Assembly: GCA_016930435.1 (NCBI GenBank)
Contig: JAFGGQ010000011.1
Span: 1-26,091, forward strand
Source: a bacterium
GTDB lineage: Bacteria; UBP14; UBA6098; JAFGQG01
DNA: 26,091 nt
Reading direction: 5' to 3'
Under the pieces are notes generated by a model. That model worked only from the letters and a program-made list of their open reading frames with translations, did not search any database and was not told the origin of the DNA. Shown here one piece after another: positions 24,216 through 26,091 of the stretch. Numbering within the stretch: position 1 is the first letter of the stretch; each line of letters begins with the position of its first letter. The position numbers and the translations under genes are program-made.

Positions 24216-25989
24216 GGATATCTTCAGGCGTGCATAGTTTTAAACCCAACTCCGCAAGTTGCTCCGCACTAACCGCAGTAGGAGCGCCATCCATAAGGGA
24301 TAAGGCGGTGGTTGTTTTTGGAAATGGAATTACGTTCCGAATGGAGTTTTGACCAGCCAAAAGCATAACCAGACGGTCGAACCCGAAAGCGATCCCCCCG
24401 TGTGGCGGAGCACCATATTGCAGGGCCTTTAGTAAAAACCCGAACTTGTTCTGCGCTTCTTCAGGATTGATCTTGATGGCTTCAAAGACCTTCTGCTGTA
24501 CCTCTACTTGATGAGAACGGATACTCCCACCAGCGATCTCATTGCCGTTCAGAACAAGGTCATAAGCCTCTGCTTTGACCTTAAGGGGGTCGCTGTTCAG
24601 TAAATGGACATCTTCCTCGAAGGGCTTGGTAAAGGGATGATGAGCGGCGGTCAGTCTTCCGCTTTCGGGATCAAGTTCAAACATAGGGAAATTTACTACC
24701 CACAACGGATAGAATTCCTGGTCATTATAAAGATTGAATTTTTCAGCCAGATGGGTGCGCAAAAATCCAAGTGAATTTGATACGATGGCGCTTTGATCGG
24801 CAACTATCAGTATCAAGTCGCCTTCCCCTGGAGTGAATAGGTTAATGATGCCCTGAATTTCCTGTGGGGTCAGGAATTTCAAAAAAGAGGAGTTTAATTC
24901 TCCCTCCTGGAATTTTAAAAAAAGCAATCCTTTGGCTTTGAAATCAGCGATCTCCGCCGTCAGTTTGTCTATATCACCCCTGGACAGGGATGCTCCACCT
25001 GGTATTTTTATGCCTCGAATAATCCCGGCATCTGACAGGCATTGTTTAAATATACGGAATTCACAGTTCTTTAATATATCCCCCAGATCCTGGATTTCCA
25101 ACGGAATCCTGAGGTCGGGCCGATCCGAGCCGTAACGAGCCATCGCTTCTGTATAATCAACCTTTGGGAAGGGTGTTTTTAACAGTAGCCCCCTGGTCTT
25201 TAAAAATATGTGAGCCAGGAGGTTTTCACCGATAGCCATGACCTGTTCGGGATCAACGAAGGACATCTCAATATCTATCTGAGTGAACTCGGGCTGCCGG
25301 TCCGCTCTGAGATCTTCATCCCTGAAACACCGTGCGATTTGATAATAACGGTCAAATCCGGAGACCATAAGGAGCTGCTTGTAGGTCTGTGGTGATTGGG
25401 GGAGCGCATAAAAACGCCCTTTATGTTTGCGGCTGGGGACAAGATAATCCCGGGCTCCCTCAGGGGTGCTCTTCATTAGTATAGGGGTTTCAATCTCCAG
25501 AAAACCTTTTTTATTCAGGAACTCCCGGGCTGATTGGGTGATCTTGTGACGGAGAATCAGGGCTTTTTGCATCTCCGGACGCCTGAGATCCAGAAAACGC
25601 CATTCCAAACGCAATTCTTCAGATGCTTTGACATCATCTTCGATCAGGAAAGGAGGAACCTTGGAGGGGTTCAATAGTATCATGTCCACCGCGAAAACTT
25701 CTATCTCACCAGTTGCCATATTGGGATTCAAGGCCTCCGGAGGCCGCTGCACTACAGTGCCTTTAATATATATAACATCCTCGCTGCCCAGAGCCTCTGC
25801 TTGCTTGTAAAGCTGTTTGTTCTCGGGGCGAAATACTATCTGAATGGTGCCATAACGATCCCGTAAATCCAGAAAAAATAAGCCACCATGTGGCCGACGA
25901 TGATGAACCCAACCATAAAGGTGAACCGAAAGGCCAAGATTATTGGAACTCAATTCACCACAGTTGTGAGTCCTTTCCGGTAATTTCAT
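24199..25989 (-). CDS. aspS: Aspartyl-tRNA synthetase, bacterial type
   Basis: Class II synthetase that charges tRNA-Asp with aspartate. The 596-residue length is typical for the bacterial form. The anticodon-binding OB fold spans about 1-110, motif 1 lies around 150-172 (FLNKKGFLEIETPILMKSTP), motif 2 is RCFRDEDLRADRQPEFTQID (220-239), a GAD insertion covers about 290-420, and motif 3 is GIAFGFDRLVMLLAG (532-546). In the OB fold, His34 in RRPHGG matches the His reported in non-discriminating enzymes that also charge tRNA-Asn, which points to that type. There is no clear ribosome-binding site upstream of the ATG at 25989. Its 3' end overlaps the PhoH gene. Confidence 0.97.
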   Translation of the reverse strand: MKLPERTHNCGELSSNNLGLSVHLYGWVHHRRPHGGLFFLDLRDRYGTIQIVFRPENKQLYKQAEALGSEDVIYIKGTVVQRPPEALNPNMATGEIEVFAVDMILLNPSKVPPFLIEDDVKASEELRLEWRFLDLRRPEMQKALILRHKITQSAREFLNKKGFLEIETPILMKSTPEGARDYLVPSRKHKGRFYALPQSPQTYKQLLMVSGFDRYYQIARCFRDEDLRADRQPEFTQIDIEMSFVDPEQVMAIGENLLAHIFLKTRGLLLKTPFPKVDYTEAMARYGSDRPDLRIPLEIQDLGDILKNCEFRIFKQCLSDAGIIRGIKIPGGASLSRGDIDKLTAEIADFKAKGLLFLKFQEGELNSSFLKFLTPQEIQGIINLFTPGEGDLILIVADQSAIVSNSLGFLRTHLAEKFNLYNDQEFYPLWVVNFPMFELDPESGRLTAAHHPFTKPFEEDVHLLNSDPLKVKAEAYDLVLNGNEIAGGSIRSHQVEVQQKVFEAIKINPEEAQNKFGFLLKALQYGAPPHGGIAFGFDRLVMLLAGQNSIRNVIPFPKTTTALSLMDGAPTAVSAEQLAELGLKLCTPEDIHEPEK

Positions 25990-26016
25990 GTTAATATAAG
26001 GGTTTGAAATTTAAAA

Positions 26017-26022
26017 ATTATA
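26017..26022 (-). promoter_or_regulatory. Possible -10 box for aspS
   Basis: The minus strand has a perfect TATAAT about 27 bases before the aspS ATG, giving a short leader. No good -35 box is found 16-19 bases upstream, so this is a weak candidate. The remaining sequence to the window end (26023-26091) shows no gene I can support. Confidence 0.25.
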
Positions 26023-26091
26023 TGTTTCCTCTGAATCTATTATGTCCTAATTCTATTGGATTAAGCGCCGGAAAGCAAATGCTTATTACAA

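Noticed and set aside
1-26091. Phage, insertion sequence, defence island or CRISPR array
   Set aside because: No transposase, integrase, terminal repeats or regularly spaced repeats were found. The window is housekeeping genes plus a membrane system.

Overview
The window is a chromosomal segment of an uncultured-type bacterium. Every gene I can support, 20 in all (19 complete and one cut at the left edge), lies on the minus strand, so transcription runs from the right end to the left. Spacing is tight: no gap exceeds 180 bases. I see no tRNA, rRNA, insertion sequence, phage gene or CRISPR array. The DUF6754-type membrane proteins, the long GlmL-family ATPase without a mutase, the K+-dependent membrane pyrophosphatase and the rpsF-rpsR-rplI order without ssb suggest a member of the FCB or a neighbouring candidate phylum (Cloacimonadota, Marinimicrobia or WOR-3-like). 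This placement is recall-based and only moderately sure.

Right block (about 26.0 to 19.6 kb) is a housekeeping set: aspS (aspartyl-tRNA synthetase), a PhoH/YbeZ-family ATPase, a 7TM-HD cyclic-di-AMP phosphodiesterase (PgpH type) and a CNNM/CorC-type CBS membrane protein. ybeY, usually found in this group, is absent. The CorC gene has an extended Shine-Dalgarno inside a potential RNA fold. A good sigma70-like promoter precedes pgpH.

Middle block (19.5 to 13.0 kb): a promoter with a perfect TTGACA box precedes pth. Then come hppA, ychF, rpsF (bS6 with an unusual acidic tail of about 100 residues), rpsR, rplI, a DUF3307 membrane protein and a DUF151 bifunctional-nuclease-family protein, nearly back to back. 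An exported 601-residue protein with a TPR-like N-terminal part and a type-1 periplasmic-binding fold follows at 13.0-11.2 kb.

Left block (11.2 kb to the edge) is the unusual part, apparently continuing the same transcription unit. It holds three small genes (72, 131 and 133 codons), a GlmL-family actin-like ATPase, a barrel-sandwich/KOW-like adaptor, two tandem DUF6754 membrane lipoproteins of exactly 911 codons each, a polytopic membrane protein, and a further membrane-anchored protein cut by the window edge. No glutamate mutase subunit is present. I infer a conserved envelope-spanning complex in which a cytoplasmic actin-like ATPase, probably through the beta-rich adaptor, works with the cytoplasmic DUF6754 domains whose large N-terminal parts lie outside the membrane. 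This is the best candidate here for an undescribed system; its substrate and function cannot be read from the sequence.
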